From DATKLX01 sp035542155 (GTDB lineage: Bacteria; Chloroflexota; Anaerolineae; Anaerolineales; Anaerolineaceae), in NCBI GenBank assembly GCA_035542155.1, contig DATKLX010000075.1:1-23188 (forward strand): a stretch of 23,188 nucleotides of DNA. Direction: 5' to 3'. The position numbers were made by a program, and so were the translations under genes. A model generated the notes under the pieces. That model was given only the letters and a program-made list of their open reading frames with translations. It had not been told where the DNA came from and did not search any database. Of this stretch, positions 16,598 to 23,188 are shown in pieces. Position 1 is the stretch's first letter. Each line of letters begins with the position of its first letter.

Positions 16598-16610
16598 TTA
16601 CAGTGTAACA
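16598..16610 (-). promoter_or_regulatory. Candidate extended -10 promoter for the giant secreted protein gene
   Basis: On the minus strand TGTTACACT reads as an extended -10 (TGn + TACACT). It would start transcription near 16595, giving a leader of roughly 95 bases before the ATG at 16501. The same ten bases, TGTTACACTG, recur at the URO-D-family promoter (22969-22978). A small palindrome TTACA-G-TGTAA (16598-16608) overlaps it. No good -35 is seen, as can be the case for extended -10 promoters. Confidence 0.4.
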
Positions 16611-16645
16611 TTAATAATACTACAAATACCTAAATTATCAAATAA

Positions 16646-16654
16646 TGCTATAAT
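16646..16654 (+). promoter_or_regulatory. Candidate extended -10 promoter for the transporter-HEAT-CNB gene
   Basis: TGCTATAAT is a perfect extended -10 (TGn followed by consensus TATAAT at 16649-16654) in an AT-rich stretch. Transcription would begin near 16661, leaving a leader of about 115 bases before the ATG at 16776. No consensus -35 lies at the right distance. Together with the minus-strand element at 16598-16610 it makes this 274-base gap a divergent promoter region; nothing else is seen in the gap. Confidence 0.55.
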
Positions 16655-16763
16655 ACATTCTCAGAAATGAAGAAATGTCCGAGATAATTGCCGAAGTTAA
16701 AAGCGGCATAACATCCCAGATTTTACTTTTAGTGGGAATAGGGTTTACCAGAACTACCGTTGG

Positions 16764-16770
16764 AAAGGGG
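16764..16770 (+). promoter_or_regulatory. Ribosome binding site of the transporter-HEAT-CNB gene
   Basis: AAAGGGG lies 5 bases before the ATG at 16776 and supports that start, which places the first membrane segment at about residue 23. Confidence 0.55.
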
Positions 16771-16775
16771 TCGGG

Positions 16776-19700
16776 ATGCAGGTTTCGCGGAGTTTGGGTA
16801 TGCTGGTTGGAACGGAGCCAGGGGAAGGACAGCAGGTTTTCCTTTTTGTGGCTTTATCGTTTTTTCAGGGCATCGCCAATAACTTTATTCAGACGGCGGC
16901 ATTTACCCTCTTTCTGTCCCGCTATTCCGCGCAAACCCTGTCTTATGTTTACATTCTCAACGCCGTAGTCGTCACCGGGCTGACCGCGTTGTACCTGCGC
17001 CTCGGGCGCAGGCTGGCATTTCACCGCCTCCTGATTGCCAACCTCAGCTTTTTACTGGTCCTGACCGTAGTCTTTTGGATCAGCCTGGTGGGTTTTCATG
17101 CGGTTTGGGCAGTATTCCTGCTGCCGGTTTTATTTCAGATCACGATCAACTTCGGGATCATGGCCTACTGGCCGCTGGCCAATCGGTTATTTACGGTGCG
17201 CCAGGGAAAACGCCTCTTCAGCGTGATTGGTTCGGGACAATGGATCGCGATCGTGGCGACCGGTTTCCTGATGGGGCCGTTGAGCGCATCGATTGGCACG
17301 CAAAACCTGCTGGGTCCGGGGTTGATTGGCCTGGTGGGAATGTTGGGAGTGATGTGGGTCATTAATCAGAAGTACCGCAGCGGGATGACCGGCGCGGAAG
17401 ATCAGGCCGGTAAGCCAGAAGTCCAGGCAAAGGTCGAGCGGCAGCCTCCACCCTGGCAGGAACGCTACATCCTGTTGATTTTTAGCCTAGTCGCCGTGTG
17501 GTGGGTCGTTTTCTTTCTTCTGGACAACCTGTTTTACGATCGCGCTTCTGCCAGGTATCCTGACCCCACCCAACTGGCGGGTTTCCTTGGGTTTTTTCTC
17601 TCTGGCCTGGGATTCCTGACCCTGGTGATGAATTTCTTCCTGGCCGGGCGCATCCTCAGCAAATATGGGATGCGTACTTCCTTATTGATTCTGCCGTCCT
17701 TGTTGTCCCTGGCAACCCTGGTGCTGGCGGTCAGCGGGTCTATCGGTGCAAGCGCGCTGGTCTTCTTTTGGATGGCCATCGCCGCGAAGGTGCTGGACGT
17801 GATCCTTGGGTTTTCCCTGGATCGCTCTATGCAGTCTTTGCTCTACCAGCCATTCCCTGCAGACCGGCGCGGGCAGATCCAGACGATCGCGGAAGGCGCA
17901 GTCCAACCTTTTGGGAATGGTCTGGCCGGGGTGATTCTGCTGGCGCTGGGGGCGGTGTTTCAGCCGGTTACTCAACCATTGATCGTCACCCTGGTCGTTC
18001 TTTGCCTGGCCTGGGTAGCCATCGCATACGCCCTGGGCCGGGAGTATCCGCGAAGGCTGGCGGAGGCGATCCGCAAGCGCCGGTTGGAATTCTCGACGAT
18101 TAACCTAGCCGACCCGGCCACGGTCCAGATCTTACGCCAGGGATTGAACAACCCCCATCCCGGCCCGGTGATCTACGCGGCCAACAGCCTGGAGGAAACC
18201 AATCCACAGGATCTGGCGCTGGCGCTTCCCGAGCTGCTGCGCCATCCCTCTCCAGACGTGCGCCAGAATACTTACGAACGGATCGAGCGCTTAAAACCGG
18301 AGGCAATCCTCCCGCAACTGCGCGCCGCTCTGAAATTCGAAACCTACCCCCTGCCCAGGCGGGCTGCGATCCGCGCGCTCTTTTCTTTCGGCAAAGCAGA
18401 GGATCTGGCGAAAGACGTCGACTATTACATCAATCACCCCATGCCAGACGTTCGCCTGGGCGCGATCGTGGGAATGATCCGGGGAGGTGGGATCGAAGGG
18501 ATACTCCTGGCCGGGTCGCGCCTGCTCGAGCTGGCGCACTCGGCTGAGGTGGAAGAACGCGTCCAGGCCTGCCAGGCGATCGGCGAGATCGGTATCCAGC
18601 AGTACTACCAGCCGCTCCTGGCACTGCTCCAAGACCCGGAGCCGCGCGTGCGCCAGGCGGCCCTCCGTGCAGCCGGACAATTAAAATCTCCAGCTCTGTG
18701 GCCGCAGGTGATAGCTGCCGTGGATGACGTCCATGCCAGCGGAGCGGCCATATCTGCGCTGGCTGCCGGTGGGGAGGCTGTGCTTCCGCTGATCCAGGCC
18801 GCCCTCGAAGATGTGAATACACATCCGGTGGCGCGCCGGCGGCTGATCGCAGCCTGCGGTCAGATGAAAAGCCAGGGAGCGCTGGATCTGCTGTGCTCGC
18901 ACCTGCAGACTCGGGACCTGGAAACGCGTAGCGCGTTGCTCCTGGGTTTGAACCGGATGGGTTATACCGCTCAGGGAGCGGAGCAATCCCGGCTGGCTGG
19001 GATGATCCGCCAGGAAGCTGGTTTCAGCGCGTGGCTGATCGCCGCCCGGTTGGACCTGGAGGGGAACGAGGCGTGCCGGCTCGTGTACGCTGCGCTGCAG
19101 GCGGAGCTGGAAAACAGCCGCGAGCGAATTTTTGCCATGCTGGGATGTCTGGGCAACCGCCGGGTCCTATGGCAGGCGCAGCAGGCAATCAACCATCCCT
19201 CCTCTGACCAGAGGGCGTACGCCCTGGAAATTATCGATACCCATCTGCCCCAGGAATTTAAGCCGGCGCTGATCCCACTGCTGGACCAGGCCGAACCCGA
19301 ACAGCGGCTGAAACGGTTAGGAGGCCAGTTCCCTCAGCGCAGGTTAAACGTCGAGGAGCGTTTGGGAGAGCTTGCCGGCCGTCCGCTGGAATGGAACACC
19401 GCCTGGCTGGCAGCCACAGCTCTGTATGCCGCCTCGCGATTGAACTCTAGCCGGGCCGGGCAGACCGCTGAACGGATCCGGGAGATCGAAAATGCCCTGG
19501 TATTGGATAGCCATGGGACCATGAAAGTCCAGGGTGAAGCGGGTGAAACCTTTGGAGGTGGAATCTTGTTCTCGATCATTGAAAAGGTATTGATCCTCAA
19601 AAAAACCGGCCTGTTCTCCGAAACTCCGGACAGCATCCTGGCCGAAGTGGCCCAAACCCTGGATGAAATCAACTATTCTGAAGGGCGGACAATCTTCGAA

Positions 19701-20024
19701 AAAGGCTCCCCCGGAAGCAGTATGTACCTGATCGCTTCTGGAAAGGTGCGCGTGTTCGAGGGAGCACGTACGCTCAATTACCTGGAAGAGGGGGGCGTTT
19801 TCGGCGAAATGGCGGTGCTGGACCCGGCGCCGCGCTCGGCTTCAGTGGAAGCAGTCGCCGATACCTGCCTGCTGAAGATGGAGCAGGCCCAGTTGTACGA
19901 GCTGGTGGAAAGCCGCCTGGAAGTGGCTCGGGGTATCATCCAGGTATTATCGCGCCACCTGCGCAACCGCCTGAGCGATATCGACCGCTTGCAGAATGTC
20001 CTGGAACAACCGATGCGAGGATAA
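16776..20024 (+). CDS. 12-TM MFS/NTT-like transporter fused to HEAT repeats and a C-terminal cyclic-nucleotide-binding domain
   Basis: The 1082-residue protein starts with about 12 hydrophobic segments (23-420) resembling the MFS superfamily, in particular the bacterial nucleotide-transporter (NTT, ATP/ADP carrier-like) branch known to occur fused to HEAT repeats. A long helical HEAT-repeat region follows (about 440-800) with recurring D-x-x-V-R and P-D-V-R helix-pair signatures. A CNB domain occupies about 935-1065, with the phosphate-binding cassette FGEMAVLDPAPRSASV in which E1011, R1020 and S1021 match residues that contact the cyclic nucleotide in CRP/PKA-type domains. The transported substrate, if any, cannot be told. 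The likely reading is a membrane protein whose cytoplasmic HEAT scaffold and CNB domain respond to cAMP. It is transcribed away from the giant protease gene and converges on the CNB-phosphatase gene with 15 bases between stops. Confidence 0.88.
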   Translation: MQVSRSLGMLVGTEPGEGQQVFLFVALSFFQGIANNFIQTAAFTLFLSRYSAQTLSYVYILNAVVVTGLTALYLRLGRRLAFHRLLIANLSFLLVLTVVFWISLVGFHAVWAVFLLPVLFQITINFGIMAYWPLANRLFTVRQGKRLFSVIGSGQWIAIVATGFLMGPLSASIGTQNLLGPGLIGLVGMLGVMWVINQKYRSGMTGAEDQAGKPEVQAKVERQPPPWQERYILLIFSLVAVWWVVFFLLDNLFYDRASARYPDPTQLAGFLGFFLSGLGFLTLVMNFFLAGRILSKYGMRTSLLILPSLLSLATLVLAVSGSIGASALVFFWMAIAAKVLDVILGFSLDRSMQSLLYQPFPADRRGQIQTIAEGAVQPFGNGLAGVILLALGAVFQPVTQPLIVTLVVLCLAWVAIAYALGREYPRRLAEAIRKRRLEFSTINLADPATVQILRQGLNNPHPGPVIYAANSLEETNPQDLALALPELLRHPSPDVRQNTYERIERLKPEAILPQLRAALKFETYPLPRRAAIRALFSFGKAEDLAKDVDYYINHPMPDVRLGAIVGMIRGGGIEGILLAGSRLLELAHSAEVEERVQACQAIGEIGIQQYYQPLLALLQDPEPRVRQAALRAAGQLKSPALWPQVIAAVDDVHASGAAISALAAGGEAVLPLIQAALEDVNTHPVARRRLIAACGQMKSQGALDLLCSHLQTRDLETRSALLLGLNRMGYTAQGAEQSRLAGMIRQEAGFSAWLIAARLDLEGNEACRLVYAALQAELENSRERIFAMLGCLGNRRVLWQAQQAINHPSSDQRAYALEIIDTHLPQEFKPALIPLLDQAEPEQRLKRLGGQFPQRRLNVEERLGELAGRPLEWNTAWLAATALYAASRLNSSRAGQTAERIREIENALVLDSHGTMKVQGEAGETFGGGILFSIIEKVLILKKTGLFSETPDSILAEVAQTLDEINYSEGRTIFEKGSPGSSMYLIASGKVRVFEGARTLNYLEEGGVFGEMAVLDPAPRSASVEAVADTCLLKMEQAQLYELVESRLEVARGIIQVLSRHLRNRLSDIDRLQNVLEQPMRG

Positions 20025-20039
20025 CCAAAAAGCTTGATA

Positions 20040-21278
20040 CTATCCGCTCTCGCGCCGTACCGCGACCAGAGTGAGATCGTCGAACAGATCAGCCCCGGCC
20101 TGATGAGCGCAGATCGACTGGTAGATGCGGCCGCAGGTCTCCTGGCCCCCCAATCCGGCAGCCTCCCGCAAAGCCGCCTGGAGGCGAGCCCTCCCAAAAG
20201 ATTTTTGTTGGGCATCGAGGGCGTCGGGGATGCCATCCGTAAACAGAAGAACTGCCTCTCCCGGCATCAGGTGGATGACCTGCTCGTCCAAATGAAAGCG
20301 GTCAAAGAGGCCTAACGGCTGGCCTTCTCTGGAGGCAGCCTGCTCGACTCCACTTGCCCGCAGCAGTAATGGAATCTCATGGCCAGCGCGAGCATAGGTG
20401 AAGAGGCCGCTTTCTTGCTCCAGGATCCCATAGACGGCGGTGACGAAGAGGCCGCTCGCGTTCATCTGAAGCAACTGCCGGTTGACGCGCTGGAGCGTCT
20501 CGCGCGGGCCGGATCGGGAACTGGCCAGGGCGCGGAGCAGGGCATGGGCCTGGGCCATGAAGATCGCGGCCGGCATCCCTTTGTCAGTGACGTCGCCGAT
20601 CACAATTCCCAGCTTATTTTTTCCCAGGGTGATCAGATCGAAGAAATCGCCCCCCACCGCTCGCGCGGGGACTAGCAGCGCTCCGAAATCGTAGCCATCC
20701 ATCCGGGGAAGCTCCTGCGGCAGGATGCTCATCTGGATCTCGTGGGCCAACTGGAGCTCGCGCTCCAGCTTTTCTTTTTGAATGAGCTGCGCCTGGGCGG
20801 CCTTCAGCTCCTCATTTGCTTTCACCAGTTGGCGGTTGATCTGTTTCAGTTCCTCGATGGCCTGATTGTGGGAATGGTTCAAGCGCTCACCCAATACCTG
20901 GACCATGGCGTACCCCAGCAGTGGATTGCGCTGGAGGAGACGGTCAAAATCGGTGCGGGTCATCTCGACCAGGTGGGCTGTATCCAGCGCGCGGACGCTC
21001 GCCGTGCGCAGCGAATCCAGGCGAAACAGGCCCATCTCGCCAAAAAACTCCCCCGGGCCGCGCAGCGCCAGCCGGCGCTCGCCTTCCAGTCCGAGATTTT
21101 TGAGGATCTCGACTCGACCTTCCAAAATCACATAAAAATGTTCGCCGGTATCGCCTTCACGGAAGAGGATTGCGCCCGGAGCCAGATCCACCGTGCGCAC
21201 GGAGGCGAGGAGACCTTCCAGCTCTTCAGGCGGGAGCGATTGAAACAGAGAGACATGGGCTAAGGCGTCGAGGACCAT
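20040..21278 (-). CDS. Cyclic-nucleotide-binding PP2C-type serine/threonine phosphatase (SpoIIE/RsbU family)
   Basis: The 412-residue cytoplasmic protein has an N-terminal CNB domain (about 5-125) with cassette FFGEMGLFRLDSLRTASV, where E81, R91 and T92 fit cyclic-nucleotide contacts. A coiled coil follows (about 132-178). The SpoIIE-type PP2C domain (about 178-408) starts with the characteristic AHEIQMSILP linker. Its metal ligands are in place: D211 (GGDFFD), D229 (GDVTDKG), D348 (FTDGIPD) and D401 (DDLTLV). Family members dephosphorylate anti-sigma-factor antagonists in partner-switching systems. Here cAMP binding is predicted to control activity through the coiled coil. No STAS antagonist or RsbW-like kinase is encoded in the window, so the target lies elsewhere. 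A strong promoter sits so close to the ATG that the mRNA is probably leaderless, and no Shine-Dalgarno site is present. Confidence 0.93.
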   Translation of the reverse strand: MVLDALAHVSLFQSLPPEELEGLLASVRTVDLAPGAILFREGDTGEHFYVILEGRVEILKNLGLEGERRLALRGPGEFFGEMGLFRLDSLRTASVRALDTAHLVEMTRTDFDRLLQRNPLLGYAMVQVLGERLNHSHNQAIEELKQINRQLVKANEELKAAQAQLIQKEKLERELQLAHEIQMSILPQELPRMDGYDFGALLVPARAVGGDFFDLITLGKNKLGIVIGDVTDKGMPAAIFMAQAHALLRALASSRSGPRETLQRVNRQLLQMNASGLFVTAVYGILEQESGLFTYARAGHEIPLLLRASGVEQAASREGQPLGLFDRFHLDEQVIHLMPGEAVLLFTDGIPDALDAQQKSFGRARLQAALREAAGLGGQETCGRIYQSICAHQAGADLFDDLTLVAVRRESG

Positions 21279-21286
21279 TGCGGGAA

Positions 21287-21315
21287 ATTATACGCCGATC
21301 TATTCGAAATGTCAT
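21287..21315 (-). promoter_or_regulatory. Promoter of the CNB-PP2C phosphatase gene, predicted leaderless
   Basis: On the minus strand ATGACA (5 of 6 to TTGACA, at 21310-21315) is followed by a 17-base spacer and a perfect TATAAT (21287-21292). Only eight bases separate TATAAT from the ATG at 21278, so transcription would start at or within two or three bases of the start codon. This fits the absence of a Shine-Dalgarno site. Confidence 0.65.
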
Positions 21316-21424
21316 CAAGTTTATCAAAAAATTTAACGATCCGTTAATCAGCACCCAATCGAAATCGGATATGATCTTGTATTACAAACATTTTTGATCG
21401 TTTAGGGACTGTTTTCCACTCAAC

Positions 21425-21429
21425 AGGAG
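21425..21429 (+). promoter_or_regulatory. Ribosome binding site deciding the GTG start of the single-domain CNB gene
   Basis: AGGAG lies 6 bases before GTG at 21436. No ATG is available near this position in frame, so this site decides the start. Confidence 0.75.
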
Positions 21430-21435
21430 ACCTGT

Positions 21436-21801
21436 GTGAAAATTACACTCTTTCGCAACAGCCAGGATTACAAGAGCTATGCAGCGGGTGAAACCATCTT
21501 TCGATATGGCGATCCTGCAGACGTCATGTACGTGATCGTCGAAGGCGAGGTCGATATTGTCGGAAATACCGGGGTGGTGATCGATTCGTTGAGCGAGGGC
21601 GACCTTTTCGGCGAGATGGCGCTGGTGGACGACAGCCCGCGGAGCGGCACGGCGCTGGCGAAGACCGATTGCAAAGTGGTGCCGGTGAACCGGCAGCGCT
21701 TCGAATTCATGGTGCAGAACACCCCTCATTTTGCCGTCGTGGTCATGACCATCATGGCAGAACGGCTGCGCCGCCTGATGGCAGGGACCACCGCCGAATA
21801 G
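21436..21801 (+). CDS. Stand-alone cyclic-nucleotide-binding domain protein (no output domain)
   Basis: The 121-residue protein is one CNB domain, with a beta-roll from about residue 15 to 85 and a closing C-terminal helix. The phosphate-binding cassette FGEMALVDDSPRSGTALA has E60, R69 and S70 in the positions that contact a cyclic nucleotide. The residue after R-S is Gly where Ala is common. There is no helix-turn-helix, so it is not a CRP-type transcription factor despite likely automated naming as Crp/Fnr. It may act as a cAMP-dependent partner subunit or as a cAMP buffer. It starts with GTG behind a good Shine-Dalgarno site. It is divergent from the CNB-phosphatase gene across 157 AT-rich bases, so the two may share control, and it converges on the URO-D-family gene with 12 bases between stops. 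No convincing promoter was found; a TATGAT at 21370-21375 lacks a well-placed -35. Confidence 0.9.
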   Translation: MKITLFRNSQDYKSYAAGETIFRYGDPADVMYVIVEGEVDIVGNTGVVIDSLSEGDLFGEMALVDDSPRSGTALAKTDCKVVPVNRQRFEFMVQNTPHFAVVVMTIMAERLRRLMAGTTAE

Positions 21802-21813
21802 CAGCAGGGTGGA

Positions 21814-22908
21814 TCAGGATAACGCAGCGTAGGGCGTCTGGCAGATCGCATCGATCATCGCCCAGAAATTCTCCATCGGGGTGTCGAGCTGGACGTGATG
21901 GGTCGGGCCGAGGATCAGGCCGCCGCCCCTGCCGAGGGTACGCAGGCGGGTGAGCACCTCCGTCCGCACGTCCGCGGGCGCGCCAAAGGGCAGGGTATGC
22001 TGCTCGTCCATCGAGCCCCAGAAACACAGGCGGTCGCCGTACTCCCGCTTGAGGCGGACGGGGTCCATGCTGGCGGGTTGGACCGGGTTGAGCACGTCCA
22101 GCCCGATCTCGATCAGGTCGGGGATGATCGGGTAGATGCAGCCATCGGTGTGGTAAGCGACTTTCAGGCTGGGGTTAATCGCCTTCAGCCCGGCGACAAA
22201 GCTGGCCATGCGCGGCTTGAGGAAGCGCCGCCACATCTTCGGCGAGAGGAGCATATTGTTCTGCGCCCCCACGTCGTCGCCGATCCAGATCATGTCCACA
22301 CCCATCGCGGCCAGCTTTTTGGCCGCCGCCAGGTGGTAGCGGTAGGGGATATCCAGCAGGCGTTCGGCCAGCTCAGGCTGCAGGACGAAATCGGAGAGCA
22401 TCTGCTCGTAGCCGCGCAGCGCCCAGGCAGTCTCGAACATGGTCGTCACTGTGACGCCGACGATGAAGTACTCGTCCTTGAACTGGTCCAGCACCCAGGC
22501 GGCCTCGCGGTAGAGCTCGGGGCGCTCGGGATCGGGGGGCTGGTAGCGGTCGATCGCGCCGTCCTCCGCCAGGGGATGGCGGGCAATCTCGGTATACCGT
22601 CCAATCCCGTAGGGAGTGGTGTAGCGGGTGGATTTCCAGCCGACGCCCCACTCGTCGACGTACTCGTCGGCTTCCTGGTAGTAGGAGTTGGCCCAGCCGA
22701 CCGAGGTGAGGAGCAGATCCTCGCCCAGGGCGCGCTCCAGGCGGTAGGTATTCCCGCCGCCATGGGGGTTGTGCAGCTTTTCGCCGCCGTCCAGCTTTAA
22801 TTCTCTTTCCAGACGCCGGGCAAATTCAGGAGTGAAGGACACCTGCATCGGGCAGCGGTCGGGTTCTTCGTGGTGAAGCGCCATGAGGACGCGGTCGCGT
22901 GGTTTCAT
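21814..22908 (-). CDS. Uroporphyrinogen decarboxylase (URO-D) superfamily protein, likely a methyltransferase-type member
   Basis: The 364-residue protein has the URO-D/MtaA-like TIM-barrel pattern, opening with MKPRDRVLMALHHEEPDRCP and containing an HTDGC segment (H253 to C257) followed by IGLDVLNPVQP and a GSMDEQHTLPFGAP loop. True HemE enzymes decarboxylate uroporphyrinogen III. This sequence lacks the usual HemE N-terminal arginine signature and looks more like the divergent members annotated as methylcobamide:CoM-methyltransferase-like, where a His/Cys set binds zinc. Only one Cys is near H253, so activity is uncertain. The reading frame stays open upstream to a TTG at 22998, but AAAGG lies 6 bases before the ATG at 22908 and a promoter overlaps the upstream stretch, so 22908 is chosen. 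No corrinoid protein or haem genes are nearby. Confidence 0.85.
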   Translation of the reverse strand: MKPRDRVLMALHHEEPDRCPMQVSFTPEFARRLERELKLDGGEKLHNPHGGGNTYRLERALGEDLLLTSVGWANSYYQEADEYVDEWGVGWKSTRYTTPYGIGRYTEIARHPLAEDGAIDRYQPPDPERPELYREAAWVLDQFKDEYFIVGVTVTTMFETAWALRGYEQMLSDFVLQPELAERLLDIPYRYHLAAAKKLAAMGVDMIWIGDDVGAQNNMLLSPKMWRRFLKPRMASFVAGLKAINPSLKVAYHTDGCIYPIIPDLIEIGLDVLNPVQPASMDPVRLKREYGDRLCFWGSMDEQHTLPFGAPADVRTEVLTRLRTLGRGGGLILGPTHHVQLDTPMENFWAMIDAICQTPYAALS

Positions 22909-22969
22909 CGGATGCCTTTCACCTGACAGGAGTCGCTCGGATAGAAAGAGCGCCGTTTTTTCAGCCCTC

Positions 22970-22998
22970 AGTGTAACAGAACAAAGCCGACAAGACAA
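22970..22998 (-). promoter_or_regulatory. Promoter of the URO-D-family gene
   Basis: On the minus strand TTGTCT (22993-22998) is followed by a 17-base spacer and TACACT (22970-22975), preceded by TG so that it is also an extended -10. Transcription would start near 22963, giving a leader of about 55 bases. The ten bases TGTTACACTG are identical to those at the giant protease promoter. The -35 contains the TTG that would otherwise be the longest-frame start codon. Confidence 0.55.
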
Positions 22999-23188
22999 GC
23001 CGATGGTTGCTCGATCCCTGTTTACCAGGGGGATGAATTACCAGGGCATTTCCTCGGTGATTACCCATAAGTATCCTCCCCAAAAGGAAAAGGATGCAAA
23101 AAAACAAACGAGAGGGTCATTGTTGTGACAATCACCGCGGAAATTCCCCGCAGCAGCCAATACGGGCCATCCCGATCCGAGGAGAGGC
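22999..23188. other. Non-coding tail of the window
   Basis: No credible gene is seen. The only structure noted is a 9-base direct repeat, TTACCAGGG, at 23022-23030 and 23038-23046 (16-base period, about one and a half helical turns). The window may end in the upstream region of a following gene. Confidence 0.35.

Noticed and set aside
21370..21375. TATGAT as -10 of the single-domain CNB gene
   Set aside because: The nearest -35-like hexamer (TTAATC, 21344-21349) is 20 bases away, outside the usual spacing.
21895..22800. Plus-strand 301-codon frame opposite the URO-D-family gene
   Set aside because: A GC-rich shadow with no family features. The minus strand carries the promoter, ribosome site and URO-D motifs.
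22883..23128. Possible small plus-strand gene at the window end
   Set aside because: It overlaps the start and promoter of the URO-D-family gene in antisense, has no Shine-Dalgarno site, and its translation looks random.

Overview
The window is GC-rich and densely coded, with ten protein genes and no RNA genes, CRISPR array, insertion sequence or integrase. The gene content suggests a Chloroflexota bacterium, most likely Anaerolineae-like. The pointers are a CSLREA / choice-of-anchor-Q secreted giant protein, a cyclase-ATPase-TPR multidomain protein, a transporter-HEAT-cyclic-nucleotide-binding fusion, and a mix of starts with good, weak or absent Shine-Dalgarno sites. This placement is inference from protein families, not from a marker gene.

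Layout. Positions 130-4785 (+) hold a CPBP intramembrane protease, a gluconokinase and a 7TM-PAS-PAS-GGDEF-EAL cyclic-di-GMP enzyme. Positions 4844-16501 (-) hold a tightly spaced run transcribed from 16501 downwards. It starts with a 2381-residue secreted protein with a gingipain-like (C25) protease domain and a 23-copy LPSGS repeat. Next come a 1283-residue adenylate cyclase laid out like eukaryotic soluble adenylyl cyclase and an HD-domain phosphohydrolase. An AT-rich divergent promoter region (16502-16775) separates this run from a 12-TM transporter-HEAT-CNB fusion (16776-20024, +). That gene converges on a CNB-PP2C (SpoIIE/RsbU type) phosphatase (20040-21278, -), which appears to be made from a leaderless mRNA. 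Divergent from the phosphatase is a single-domain CNB protein (21436-21801, +). A uroporphyrinogen-decarboxylase-family protein (21814-22908, -) ends the coding part, and the last 280 bases hold its promoter and no further gene.

The strongest theme is second-messenger signalling. One predicted cAMP synthase, one candidate phosphohydrolase and three different cyclic-nucleotide-binding proteins lie within 17 kb, beside a separate cyclic-di-GMP enzyme. A reasonable inference is that the cyclase integrates cytoplasmic signals through its ATPase/TPR part. The CNB proteins could then pass cAMP to a transporter-like membrane protein, to an anti-sigma/partner-switch type phosphatase, and to an unknown partner of the stand-alone CNB. 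The gluconokinase, CPBP protease and URO-D-family protein have no evident link to this theme.

Start codons were chosen from sequence context. The URO-D-family reading frame stays open upstream to a TTG at 22998, but a good promoter covers that stretch, so its start is placed at the ATG at 22908.
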